The notes under the pieces: generated by a model
Database searches by the model: none
Seen by the model: only the letters and a program-made list of their open reading frames with translations
Told to the model about the DNA's origin: nothing
Shown here: positions 7,724-13,937 of the stretch, in pieces
Position numbering within the stretch: the stretch's first letter is position 1
Layout: the number at the start of each line of letters is the position of its first letter
Translations under genes and position numbers: made by a program
Assembly: GCA_035283845.1 (NCBI GenBank)
Contig: DATESZ010000010.1
Span: forward strand, 1-26,278
Source of the DNA: DATESZ01 sp035283845
GTDB taxonomy: Bacteria; Desulfobacterota; Syntrophia; Syntrophales; JACQWR01
Direction of reading: 5' to 3'
DNA: 26,278 bases

Positions 7724-7886
7724 CTTACCGCCAGCATTAACATACGATTTTTTCTGATAAAGAAAAAAAATTATCAGGTGCTCTAATCCGGTTATCGGAT
7801 TGGCATCGGATCGGCTATAAACATATAAGTAATTGATATAATATAAATTATTTGGGAAATTCATGGGATTAGAACCTGCAAGGAGG

Positions 7887-8192
7887 TTATGACACAGCAG
7901 CCGCAAGGGGATGAACTTGCCTTGCCACTTGGTCTGCCAGGGTATCTTCCGCAATATCCATGTCATATCGGGTTTGCAGGTTCAGCCAGTAACGAGGATT
8001 TTGATCAAAATATCTGCCCAACCGCAAAGCAAGTTCAGCATTTACCGGTCGTTTCCCGTTCACGACGTAATTGATACGCATGGCGGGCACGCTGATATCT
8101 TTTGCAAGGCGATACTGCGATACTGCCAACTCTTCCAATAATTCCTTCAAATATACACCAGGATGCACCGGTGCAATATGTTTTTTAGCCAT
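7887..8192 (-). CDS. higA: HigA-family antitoxin (XRE HTH)
   Basis: 101-residue XRE-type DNA-binding protein of the HigA family. PVHPGVYLKELLEELAVSQYRLAKDISVPAMRI contains the first helices and the helix-turn-helix, followed by VNGKRPVNAELALRLGRYFDQNPRYWLNLQ, which is highly typical of HigA. ATG 8192 is chosen because GGAGG lies 5 nt before it; the longer frame to 8252 overlaps the higB remnant. Its partner toxin gene, normally immediately upstream, survives only as a short 3' remnant, so this antitoxin is probably an orphan. Confidence 0.9.
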   Translation of the reverse strand: MAKKHIAPVHPGVYLKELLEELAVSQYRLAKDISVPAMRINYVVNGKRPVNAELALRLGRYFDQNPRYWLNLQTRYDMDIAEDTLADQVARQVHPLAAAVS

Positions 8193-8203
8193 GTTAACCT
8201 CCG

Positions 8204-8278
8204 TTAATGATAATCCTCTATTTCTACATTCTCCGCATGTCCGTTTATCCACTCAAAACAGAGCCCGTGAGATAAACT
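8204..8278 (-). pseudogene. higB: 3' remnant of a HigB toxin gene
   Basis: The minus strand reads 24 residues ending LCFEWINGHAENVEIEDYH and then TAA, 11 nt before the higA start. HigB toxins characteristically end in a sequence of the form (R)ICFRW…GNA..VEIVDYH, and higB normally lies directly before higA. A TAA stop lies just upstream in the same frame (8279-8281), and no N-terminal part is visible before the Fic promoter region begins. The toxin is therefore truncated and surely inactive. Confidence 0.75.
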
Positions 8279-8332
8279 TTAATTACCCAGAATCAACGAT
8301 CTTCACATATCCTTGCTCTGTTAATTATTAAT

Positions 8333-8378
8333 TTGATATGAAGCGAAAAAATGCTATAATCGCTTCATTAAATGAAGC
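8333..8378 (+). promoter_or_regulatory. fic promoter with three GAAGC repeats (likely operator)
   Basis: TTGATA (8333-8338), 16 nt and TATAAT (8355-8360) form a near-consensus promoter 34 nt before the ATG. ATGAAGCG (8338-8345) and its inverse CGCTTCAT (8361-8368) flank the -10 box symmetrically, and a third half-site ATGAAGC (8372-8378) follows. A repressor bound here would block RNA polymerase. The winged-helix-like C-terminus of the Fic protein is a natural candidate. The same arrangement is conserved before the second fic copy. Confidence 0.75.
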
Positions 8379-8393
8379 AATAAAGGGAAATAA

Positions 8394-9518
8394 ATGACTC
8401 AGTATCTTTGGCAGCGTCCAGAGTGGACGCGTTTCCAGTGGAAAAACGATAATATCCTTTTAACACTGGGGGAATGCCGGCTGCTTCAGGGTAAACTTCT
8501 GGGCAGGGTGGCCGATCTCGGATTACCTTTCGAAAATCATGCCCAGATGGAAATACTTGCTGAAGAGACCTTGAAAACTGCTGCCATCGAAGGTGAAAGC
8601 CTGAATGTGAAGGCAGTAAGATCATCCGTGGCACGGAAACTTGGGCTACCTTCAGCAGGCCTTCCGGTAGATCGACATGTTGATGGCCTTGTATCGGTTC
8701 TTCTTGACGCCACGAAAAACCACGATGATTATCTCACGGAAAAGCGTCTTTTCAGCTGGCAGGCTGCTCTATTTCCCACAGGGTATTCTGGCATGCACAA
8801 AATTATCGTGGGTAATTGGCGTGGCGACAAGCTTATGCAGGTAATTTCCGGTCCTATCGGCCATGAAACCGTTCACTTCGAACCGCCCCCCTCAGAAAGC
8901 ATACCCAATGAGATAGGCCGTTTCCTTGGGTGGTGGGAGGAGAGTAGGGGCAAAACAGAGGGATTACTTCGGACGGCAATTGCCCACTTCTGGTTTGTAA
9001 CCATACATCCTTTTGAAGACGGCAATGGTCGGCTTGCCCGTGCCTTGACAGACATGGCTGTGGCCCAGGACGACCAACAATCGATACGTTACTATAGCCT
9101 TTCGTCCCAGATCATGACTGAACGGGAAGCCTATTACGACGTTCTGGAGCGCGGCCAAAAAGGAAGTGGGGATATAACGGAATGGCTGACTTGGTTTCTG
9201 GGTTGTTTTTGCAGAGCCATCAATAACTCGGAAAAACTCCTGGCAACGGTCCTCGAAAAGGCTGCCTTTTGGAAAGCCCATGCCCAGTCGGCGCTTTCTG
9301 AGCGACAGCGGAAAGTAATAAACCGTCTGCTGGACGCGGGGAGGGGAGGGTTTGAAGGTGGCCTGACGACCAGAAAATATGTATCCATCGCTGGTGTAAG
9401 CCGGGCCACTGCCTTTCGAGAAATGGAACAGCTTGTTAAGCTCAGCATCCTTAAGCAGAATCCTGGAAGGGGACGTAGTGCCAGCTATGATCTGAGCTGG
9501 ACTGGAAAATCTGATTAA
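8394..9518 (+). CDS. Fic-family protein with N-terminal DUF4172-like domain and C-terminal wHTH
   Basis: 374 residues. Fic enzymes usually transfer AMP from ATP to a hydroxyl of a target protein. The catalytic motif HPFEDGNGR (205-213) is complete, including the essential His. An (S/T)xxxE(G/N) inhibitory motif, TAAIEG (62-67), lies in the N-terminal domain, which makes this an auto-inhibited class II type. The N-terminus (LWQRPEWTRFQW) matches the DUF4172 domain of many Fic proteins. The C-terminal ~80 residues (TTRKYVSIAGVSRATAFREMEQLVKL…) look like a winged helix. ATG 8394 follows AAAGGG. The gene has its own promoter with GAAGCG repeats and sits in the tRNA-bounded island. The target protein is unknown. 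Confidence 0.92.
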   Translation: MTQYLWQRPEWTRFQWKNDNILLTLGECRLLQGKLLGRVADLGLPFENHAQMEILAEETLKTAAIEGESLNVKAVRSSVARKLGLPSAGLPVDRHVDGLVSVLLDATKNHDDYLTEKRLFSWQAALFPTGYSGMHKIIVGNWRGDKLMQVISGPIGHETVHFEPPPSESIPNEIGRFLGWWEESRGKTEGLLRTAIAHFWFVTIHPFEDGNGRLARALTDMAVAQDDQQSIRYYSLSSQIMTEREAYYDVLERGQKGSGDITEWLTWFLGCFCRAINNSEKLLATVLEKAAFWKAHAQSALSERQRKVINRLLDAGRGGFEGGLTTRKYVSIAGVSRATAFREMEQLVKLSILKQNPGRGRSASYDLSWTGKSD

Positions 9519-9549
9519 CAAGCATGGTTGAAAATTGTGCCCTCAAGTG

Positions 9550-9622
9550 GGTGTCCCTTGGGGTGTCCTTTTCCTCGAAATCGGGGGGAAAAGGCTGCAC
9601 AAGGATACACTCAGGGACACAC
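9550..9622. repeat. cluster of direct and inverted GGGTGTCC-like repeats
   Basis: GGGTGTCC occurs twice in direct orientation (9550-9557, 9561-9568). Inverted partners follow: GTGTCCC (9551-9557) with GGGACAC (9614-9620), and CCTTTTCC (9567-9574) with GGAAAAGG (9587-9594). A GGATACAC variant lies at 9603-9610. The cluster lies about 60 nt from the tRNA-Glu fragment. It resembles arm-type sites of an attP or a long hairpin. No protein is encoded. Confidence 0.5.
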
Positions 9623-9683
9623 CAACTTTAATAAAAGCAAATACTTGTAATAAAACAGGTGACTTAGATATCTTTTAAATTCG

Positions 9684-9728
9684 CCTCTTACGCCGGAAGC
9701 AGGGGTTCAACTCCCCTTGGGACTACCA
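9684..9728 (+). repeat. tRNA-Glu 3'-end copy (att-like direct repeat)
   Basis: About 45 nt match the 3' part of the tRNA-Glu(CUC) gene, from the anticodon loop through the CCA end, with three differences. The 5' half of a tRNA is absent, so this is not functional. In the same orientation as the intact tRNA at 6868-6942, it bounds a 2.7-kb island. Positions 9695-9727 are identical over 33 nt to the inverted fragment at 20414-20446. Confidence 0.8.
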
Positions 9729-9740
9729 TTAACCCATCTT

Positions 9741-9778
9741 CCGTGATTCCGAGAGCTTATGAATCACGGCCCTTTTTT
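9741..9778 (+). terminator. Rho-independent terminator
   Basis: CCGTGATTC (9741-9749) pairs perfectly with GAATCACGG (9761-9769) and is followed by CCC and a run of six T. It lies 13 nt past the tRNA-Glu fragment, so it may have been the original terminator of a tRNA at this site. Confidence 0.75.
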
Positions 9779-9784
9779 GCCGCT

Positions 9785-9827
9785 GCCGTTTCAGGAGTTG
9801 ACGGCTCCTGAGACGGCTTTTTCTTTT
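9785..9827 (+). terminator. second hairpin with T-run, overlapping the end of the HTH gene
   Basis: GCCGTTTCAGGAG (9785-9797) pairs with CTCCTGAGACGGC (9805-9817) with one G-T wobble. TTTTTCTTTTT follows on the plus strand. It covers the last codons of the convergent HTH gene, so it probably blocks plus-strand readthrough into it. Confidence 0.6.
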
Positions 9828-10174
9828 TCGGTAGGATAAAAATCATCTCCATCCCCCCGTGGTTTAAAAACCAAAAGCTCACCTTTTTGCTGGGAAGAAT
9901 CTTCCAGAGCCTGGCGCACGCCTTCAAGACCCAGTGACTTGACGTATCGCGCCGTGGTGTTCGGACTCTTATGCCTTAACCGTTTTATTCTATCTCGCCT
10001 TACCACATAAGAAACGGCAAGCTCTTGCTGAATACGTTCTATCAGTTTCTTGATTTCAGGCTTATTAAGCCGCCGTGAGACTGTGCTTTGCGGTATGCCT
10101 GTTTTTGCTTCAATCATTTCCTGATTCATTCCTTGCGCTGCTGCTGAGGCTATGACAATATCCTTAGTATCCAT
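9791..10174 (-). CDS. hypothetical protein with N-terminal helix-turn-helix
   Basis: 127 residues. AAAQGMNQEMIEAKTGIPQSTVSRRLNKPEI (about 12-42) has the pattern of a resolvase/phage-type helix-turn-helix, with the recognition helix around STVSRRL. A basic helical region (VVRRDRIKRLRHKSPNTTARYVKSLG) follows, and the C-terminal tail is short and polar. This could be a phage- or plasmid-derived regulator or small-terminase-like protein, but I do not recognise the family. AGGAAG lies about 14 nt before ATG. Its stop falls inside a terminator hairpin of the opposite strand. Confidence 0.65.
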   Translation of the reverse strand: MDTKDIVIASAAAQGMNQEMIEAKTGIPQSTVSRRLNKPEIKKLIERIQQELAVSYVVRRDRIKRLRHKSPNTTARYVKSLGLEGVRQALEDSSQQKGELLVFKPRGDGDDFYPTEKEKAVSGAVNS

Positions 10175-10298
10175 CGTTATTCACTCACTTCCTTAATTGA
10201 CTGGTATTGATGCGCCCATACCCATCAGGCTGTGGTTTTTCTTCAAGGGCATCTATGTAAATGAAATAATGGCAAGGTTTATTTTTTTGGATGGTGGA

Positions 10299-11831
10299 TT
10301 AAGGCTGATTCCTACTGATTTTATGATGGTGGACAAAGTGATTGTACGTTTCAAACTGGACGAGCGCTTCGAGGGCTAACGGAATTCCCACAAAACCCTT
10401 CGTCAACGCCTGCTTTAACACAAACCCTAATAAACTCCGTTTACTTTTGTTGGCATTGAACAGGTAATAACGTAGAATGCGCAGCCCGGATGCCAGGAAG
10501 AACAGCCGTTGGTAACGTAATTGGGTCAGACTGGCTGGGGCAGAATGGCGGCTGATTTTTTTACGATCGACCTGGTTGATAAAATTGGCAAAACACGCGC
10601 GAAAGTGCTTCTCACTATATAAGGTATGCAGGAGATTCTCATAGTTTGTTTCTAACTCCTGCTTACTCATTCGTAAGGGGATGAAATTCGTGGCGAGAAA
10701 CGGATCGCCCTGTTCTGAGGTGGGTAACAACCGGCCTTCTTGCTGTAAGCGCGCCCATAATTTCGTGCCCTTGAGAGCGATCAAAAGTCCCAACATCGGA
10801 AACATAATCCCAGCTTCTTGTAAAAACTGGCGTTGCAATTCAAAAATGGCTGGATCATCCGTATCGAAGCCTACGATCATGCCTGCAAAAATAACGATGC
10901 CACGCGCGTGGATGCGTCGCACGGCATCAAGCATGTCCATTTTCAGGTTATGGGTTTTATTGGTAGCCACTAAACTTTCTGGGTTCGGCGTTTCGATGCC
11001 AATAAACACCGCAAAAAAGTTGGCCGCTTGTAACAAATCCAGTAATTCCTCATCCTGAGCCACATTTAAAGTGAGTTGCGTGAGAAACCGGAACGGTTTG
11101 CGCAAGCTGCGATTGAATTGAATCACCTGCTTTAATAAGTTCTTGGCGTATGACCTACTTCCAATGAAGTTGTCGTCCGCAAAAAAAACGGCTGGAATCT
11201 CATACGCAGCTAATGTTTTGAGTTCGGCTATAACTTGCGCCTCCCCTTTATACCGGGGTTTATGCCCAAAGAGGGAGACTACATCACAAAACTCACAGTC
11301 ATACGGACATCCGCGCGAGGTTTGCACCATCCCATTGGTATAGCGATCTAATTGGATGAGATCCCATCTGGGGATCGGGGAAGACGCCATGTCAATATAT
11401 GTTGTTTCCGTATAGCGGTCCAGGTGCTTGCCTTGTTCCCAGTCCCGTAAAAATTGGGGCCAGATCCGCTCCGCTTCGCCGGCGATGACCACATCAAAAT
11501 GCTGTTGGCATTCCTCCATATGGGAGGTGCAAAAAGGTCCTCCGGCGACCGTAAGGATGCCTCTGGTGCGAAATTGGTCGGCCAGTTCAAACATCCGGGC
11601 CTGATGCACCGTGTATCCGGTAATGCCTACCAAATCGCACTCCAGGTTCAGGTCCACGCGTTCAATTTGTTCGTCAATGATCTTGATGTGATAAGTCGAA
11701 GGAGTCAGCGCGGCCACGGTCGCCAGTCCTAACGGGGGAATGATGGCTGGCCGTTTCGTAAAATCAGTCAACCGTTTGAGTGACCAAAAACTTTCCGGAG
11801 CGGCGGGCTGAATAAAGATGATCTTTTTCAT
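10299..11831 (-). CDS. B12-binding-domain radical SAM protein (DUF4070-type C-terminus)
   Basis: 510 residues. The N-terminal part (1-140) has a cobalamin-binding-like Rossmann fold (IIPPLGLATVAALTP, DLVGITGYT, VAGGPFCT), but no DxHxxG cobalt-ligand motif is visible. The radical SAM core carries the cluster motif CPYDCEFC (C175, C179, C182) preceded by MVQTSRG, then FFADDNFIG and FIGIETPNPESL. The C-terminal ~150 residues fit the DUF4070 region found in radical SAM proteins such as the hopanoid-modifying HpnP/HpnJ relatives. It probably performs a radical methylation or C-C bond reaction; the substrate is unknown. ATG 11831 is preceded by AAAGG at about 9 nt. Immediately upstream is a G-rich repeat. 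Confidence 0.9.
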   Translation of the reverse strand: MKKIIFIQPAAPESFWSLKRLTDFTKRPAIIPPLGLATVAALTPSTYHIKIIDEQIERVDLNLECDLVGITGYTVHQARMFELADQFRTRGILTVAGGPFCTSHMEECQQHFDVVIAGEAERIWPQFLRDWEQGKHLDRYTETTYIDMASSPIPRWDLIQLDRYTNGMVQTSRGCPYDCEFCDVVSLFGHKPRYKGEAQVIAELKTLAAYEIPAVFFADDNFIGSRSYAKNLLKQVIQFNRSLRKPFRFLTQLTLNVAQDEELLDLLQAANFFAVFIGIETPNPESLVATNKTHNLKMDMLDAVRRIHARGIVIFAGMIVGFDTDDPAIFELQRQFLQEAGIMFPMLGLLIALKGTKLWARLQQEGRLLPTSEQGDPFLATNFIPLRMSKQELETNYENLLHTLYSEKHFRACFANFINQVDRKKISRHSAPASLTQLRYQRLFFLASGLRILRYYLFNANKSKRSLLGFVLKQALTKGFVGIPLALEALVQFETYNHFVHHHKISRNQP

Positions 11832-11846
11832 CTGAAAATACCTTTC

Positions 11847-11894
11847 ACCCTCCCCCTAACCCCCTCCCCTTGAGGGAGGGGGAAGGTGGAGGGG
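11847..11894. repeat. C/G-rich palindromic intergenic repeat
   Basis: On the plus strand C-runs at 11848-11869 are followed by G-runs at 11872-11894. The core CCCCCTCCC pairs with GGGAGGGGG. Elements of this look are common dispersed intergenic repeats in proteobacteria. On the minus strand, which is the mRNA sense of the radical SAM gene, four G-runs (G4, G5, G5, G3) are separated by 1, 3 and 1 nt, which is a canonical quadruplex pattern. It lies 16 nt before the start codon. Confidence 0.8.
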
Positions 11895-12068
11895 TAATTT
11901 TCATTCTCCTTTGTGTCGGGCACCGTCATGAGAGTTTCATGGTATTGCTTGATAATTGGGGGTCAGGATTTCATAAAATATTGCTTTCTAACAAGTGAAA
12001 CATAGGAGATTTTCGTTTTTATGTCAACATTCTTTTGGCTTTCTTTCAGGCTCCCTGTTAGCTAAGTT
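11895..12068. other. intergenic stretch with a repeated 19-mer
   Basis: No gene is seen. ACCGTCATGAGAGTTTCAT at 11922-11940 recurs with one change at 19584-19602 in the same orientation. Its ends (CATGA…TCATG) are inverted, so it is a small palindromic unit of unknown role. Confidence 0.4.
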
Positions 12069-12401
12069 TTAAAACCGCGCTCTTTCGAGCCGAATTGCTG
12101 GTATTTCACCTGTGGTGCTGTACACCTTACGTTCATTGTGGCGTTTTACCTCATAGTCCAACACATCGTGGACATGGTCTATAACAGAGACATGTCTCAA
12201 TACTTGTTTCCATTGAGGATCGACTTCTTCAGTTACCTTACGGCGCTCTCTCCATAAGCTGTCTCTACCCTGTACAAATCTAAAAATAGAATGGCTATCA
12301 ACATAATAAGACAGGGGAATCCTCTGTGTCAAACATACAATTTCCAAGGCCATAATATGCCGCGAACTTGTTTCCCGTTCCACAATATCCGCAAAAAGCA
12401 T
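12069..12401 (-). pseudogene. fragment of a DDE integrase-type transposase, internally deleted
   Basis: 110 residues. IPLSYYVDSHSIFRFVQGRDSLWRERRKV…DEVDPQW-like VDPQWKQVLRHVSV is typical of the catalytic core of integrase-type IS transposases. The end, RHNERKVYSTTGEIPAIRLERAR, matches the segment after the core. The stretch that should lie between (ALSPQAKGKIER-like, carrying the catalytic Glu) is missing, and the frame passes directly from RHVSV to a helix before RHNERKV. The N-terminal half of the enzyme is also absent. It cannot be active. No terminal inverted repeats could be paired. Confidence 0.75.
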
Positions 12402-12476
12402 ATACCGGCTATAATCATCTATGCTGGTAATCTAGTACCATTTCTGATCTGCATAGTGAGACAACCGATGATGAGA

Positions 12477-12511
12477 CTAATCATGCTGGATCAGCTCCCC
12501 AACATGATTAG
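12477..12511. repeat. 9-bp perfect inverted repeat
   Basis: CTAATCATG (12477-12485) and CATGATTAG (12503-12511) are separated by 17 nt, which contain a smaller CTG/CAG symmetry. It could be an operator, or chance within the doubtful ORF. Confidence 0.4.
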
Positions 12512-12725
12512 CTACAACCTCATGGTCATGAAGCTTCGGCTCAGGTCTGGCAATGTAAAAACCGTTTTTTTTTGCCCTGCCGATTGGGCAGAAGCCTGTA
12601 TTGAGGGCAAAGACGTTCCTGATGATGTCAATTTTCCGAAATTAGCCGAAGAGATTATCCGTTATCACCATACGTATAGACCGCATGAAAAAGCAGACAT
12701 TATTTACAAAAGAATTGACCGATAA
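12483..12725 (+). CDS. doubtful ORF or gene remnant, unknown
   Basis: The frame is open over 12291-12725, but its 5' part overlaps the transposase fragment in antisense. From about ATG 12483 the translation becomes protein-like (VKTVFFCPADWAEACIEGKDVPDDVNFPKLAEEIIRYHHTYRP). It ends KRIDR then TAA. No Shine-Dalgarno sequence precedes any ATG. It may be the 3' remnant of a gene captured with the transposase. I do not recognise the family. Confidence 0.3.
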   Translation: MLDQLPNMISYNLMVMKLRLRSGNVKTVFFCPADWAEACIEGKDVPDDVNFPKLAEEIIRYHHTYRPHEKADIIYKRIDR

Positions 12726-12760
12726 TCGGGTAGCCGGTGGTTTTTCTCCACCAGCCCGCA
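12724..12760. repeat. hairpin after the doubtful ORF
   Basis: CCGGTGG (12733-12739) can pair with CCACCAG (12747-12753), and an outer CGGG/CCCG pair extends the stem. No T-run follows, so it may be an IS-end or target hairpin rather than a terminator. Nothing recognisable is seen from here to 12949. Confidence 0.4.
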
Positions 12761-12949
12761 CCCTATATTTTGTAGCTAAATTCAATTGACACATAAGGCT
12801 GTTTTTCTTATACTCCCTCCACGAAAAAGGAAGTCCTTATCAAAACATTGCTTAAATCGTGCTGCTTTGGATTATTTAGCTTTCACGCAAAAGCCATGTG
12901 TAATACGAGCATGATGAAAGAACGGCTCCTTACACAGTATTATTACTTG

Positions 12950-13319
12950 CTAATCAGATTTATTCCAGTTCAGTTCATAGCTGGCACTCCGTCCCCGACC
13001 AGGATTCTGCTTAAGGATGCCGAGCCTCATTAGCTGGTCCATTTCCCGGAAGGCCTGCTGAAGGTAGGCCGAGTTTTCGTGCCACCGACGATCTTATTGC
13101 CTTTACATCAAGGCTTTCACCCTCGATTGCAGCAGTTTTCAAGGTCTCTTCAGTCAGTATTTCCATCTGGGCATGATTTTCGAGGGGTAATCCGGGATCT
13201 GCCACCCTGCCCAAAAGCTTTCCCTGAAGCAGCCGGCATTCTCCCATTGTTAAAAGGATACTTTCGTTTTTCCATTGGAAACGCGTCCACTCTGGACGCT
13301 GCCAAAGATACTGAGTCAT
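12950..13319 (-). pseudogene. second fic copy with internal deletion (N- and C-terminal ends only)
   Basis: Read on the minus strand, the first 90 residues are nearly identical to the Fic protein at 8394, including the inhibitory motif TAAIEG. The sequence then jumps to the last ~33 codons of fic (REMDQLMRLGILKQNPGRGRSASYELNW), but in another frame. The result is a 102-residue ORF ending in an unrelated 11-12 residue tail with TAA. About 750 nt, including the catalytic HPFxxGNGR, are missing. The junction lies at a CCTTYCG microhomology present at both deletion ends in the intact gene. The promoter and GAAGCG repeats upstream are preserved. Confidence 0.88.
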
Positions 13320-13335
13320 TTATTTTCTTTTATTG

Positions 13336-13380
13336 CTTCATTTAGTGAAGCGATTATAGCATTTTTTCGCTTCATTTCAA
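13336..13380 (-). promoter_or_regulatory. promoter/operator of the fic pseudogene
   Basis: On the minus strand TTGAAA (13380-13375), 16 nt and TATAAT (13358-13353) are placed exactly as before the intact fic. The CGCTTCAT/ATGAAGCG pair and the third GAAGC half-site are kept. The region differs from the intact copy by only a few bases. Confidence 0.7.
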
Positions 13381-13546
13381 CTCAATATCTGTAAAAATTA
13401 ACATGCTCGAAGAAGAATAAGTAGCCCTTTCCTTTCGGAAAATTATTTCCCAATTTTTCCAGAAAAATAATGAATTCCGCGAGTTTTCTTGACCCAGTAT
13501 TTTCAGGATGATTAGCGGCAAGATTCAGGATAGGTTATTTTTACTG
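13381..13546. other. intergenic DNA between fic pseudogene and yheU
   Basis: No gene is seen. It is AT-rich, with a weak GGAAAA/TTTTCC symmetry at about 13438-13464. Confidence 0.4.
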
Positions 13547-13802
13547 TCACTTAACTGATGCTTCAAGCTTTCTTAAAATAGGATCATCAGCTAAAAATAC
13601 ATTGGCAGTTTCGGTCACATCATCAAAAATGAGAACCGCCAAGCCATTTTCCAGTTTGTATTTTACCTGTCTGAATTTCGTTTCCGTGGGAACCTCTGTT
13701 TCACCATAATCTGTTCCCTGTGTCTGGGGAAATGAATTCTTCTATAACTCCTTGTAAAGCTCCAGGGCTGATTTTATTGACTGGAATTCTATGGATCGAC
13801 AT
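13547..13802 (-). pseudogene. yheU: YheU-family (UPF0270) gene with a +1 frameshift
   Basis: Starting at ATG 13802, with GGAG 9 nt upstream, the minus strand reads IPVNKISPGALQGVIEEFIS. After a four-C tract (G-run 13726-13729 on the plus strand) the matching continuation is one frame over: QTQGTDYGETEVPTETKF, QVKYKLENGLAVLIFD and so on, to TGA at 13547. The combined protein fits YheU (IPW..LSPETLENLIESFV…EGTDYGE…). With three instead of four C the gene would be one 84-residue frame. Either the gene is broken or the tract was misread. YheU function is unknown. Confidence 0.8.
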
Positions 13803-13937
13803 TTCAAATAGCTCCACCTGCTCTACCAGGGTACTATGTCAGGTCGCTTCGCCTTGTTCGTTCTTTACAAGAAGCGCAAATGAGGTTATTTTCGCTCCGC
13901 GATCTTGATCAATTTGCCAGGAAAGGAAAATCTGTTC

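Noticed and set aside
7889..8074. plus-strand frame preceded by AAGGAGG
   Set aside because: It lies wholly antisense to higA, the spacing to ATG is only 2-3 nt, and the translation is not protein-like.
10197..10379. plus-strand 60-residue frame
   Set aside because: Its 3' part is antisense to the end of the radical SAM gene and it shows no family features.
12724..12760. integron attC-like site
   Set aside because: The hairpin lacks the R and L box pattern and no integrase or cassette series is present.
12848..13033. plus-strand 61-residue frame
   Set aside because: Its end is antisense to the fic remnant. No ribosome binding site.
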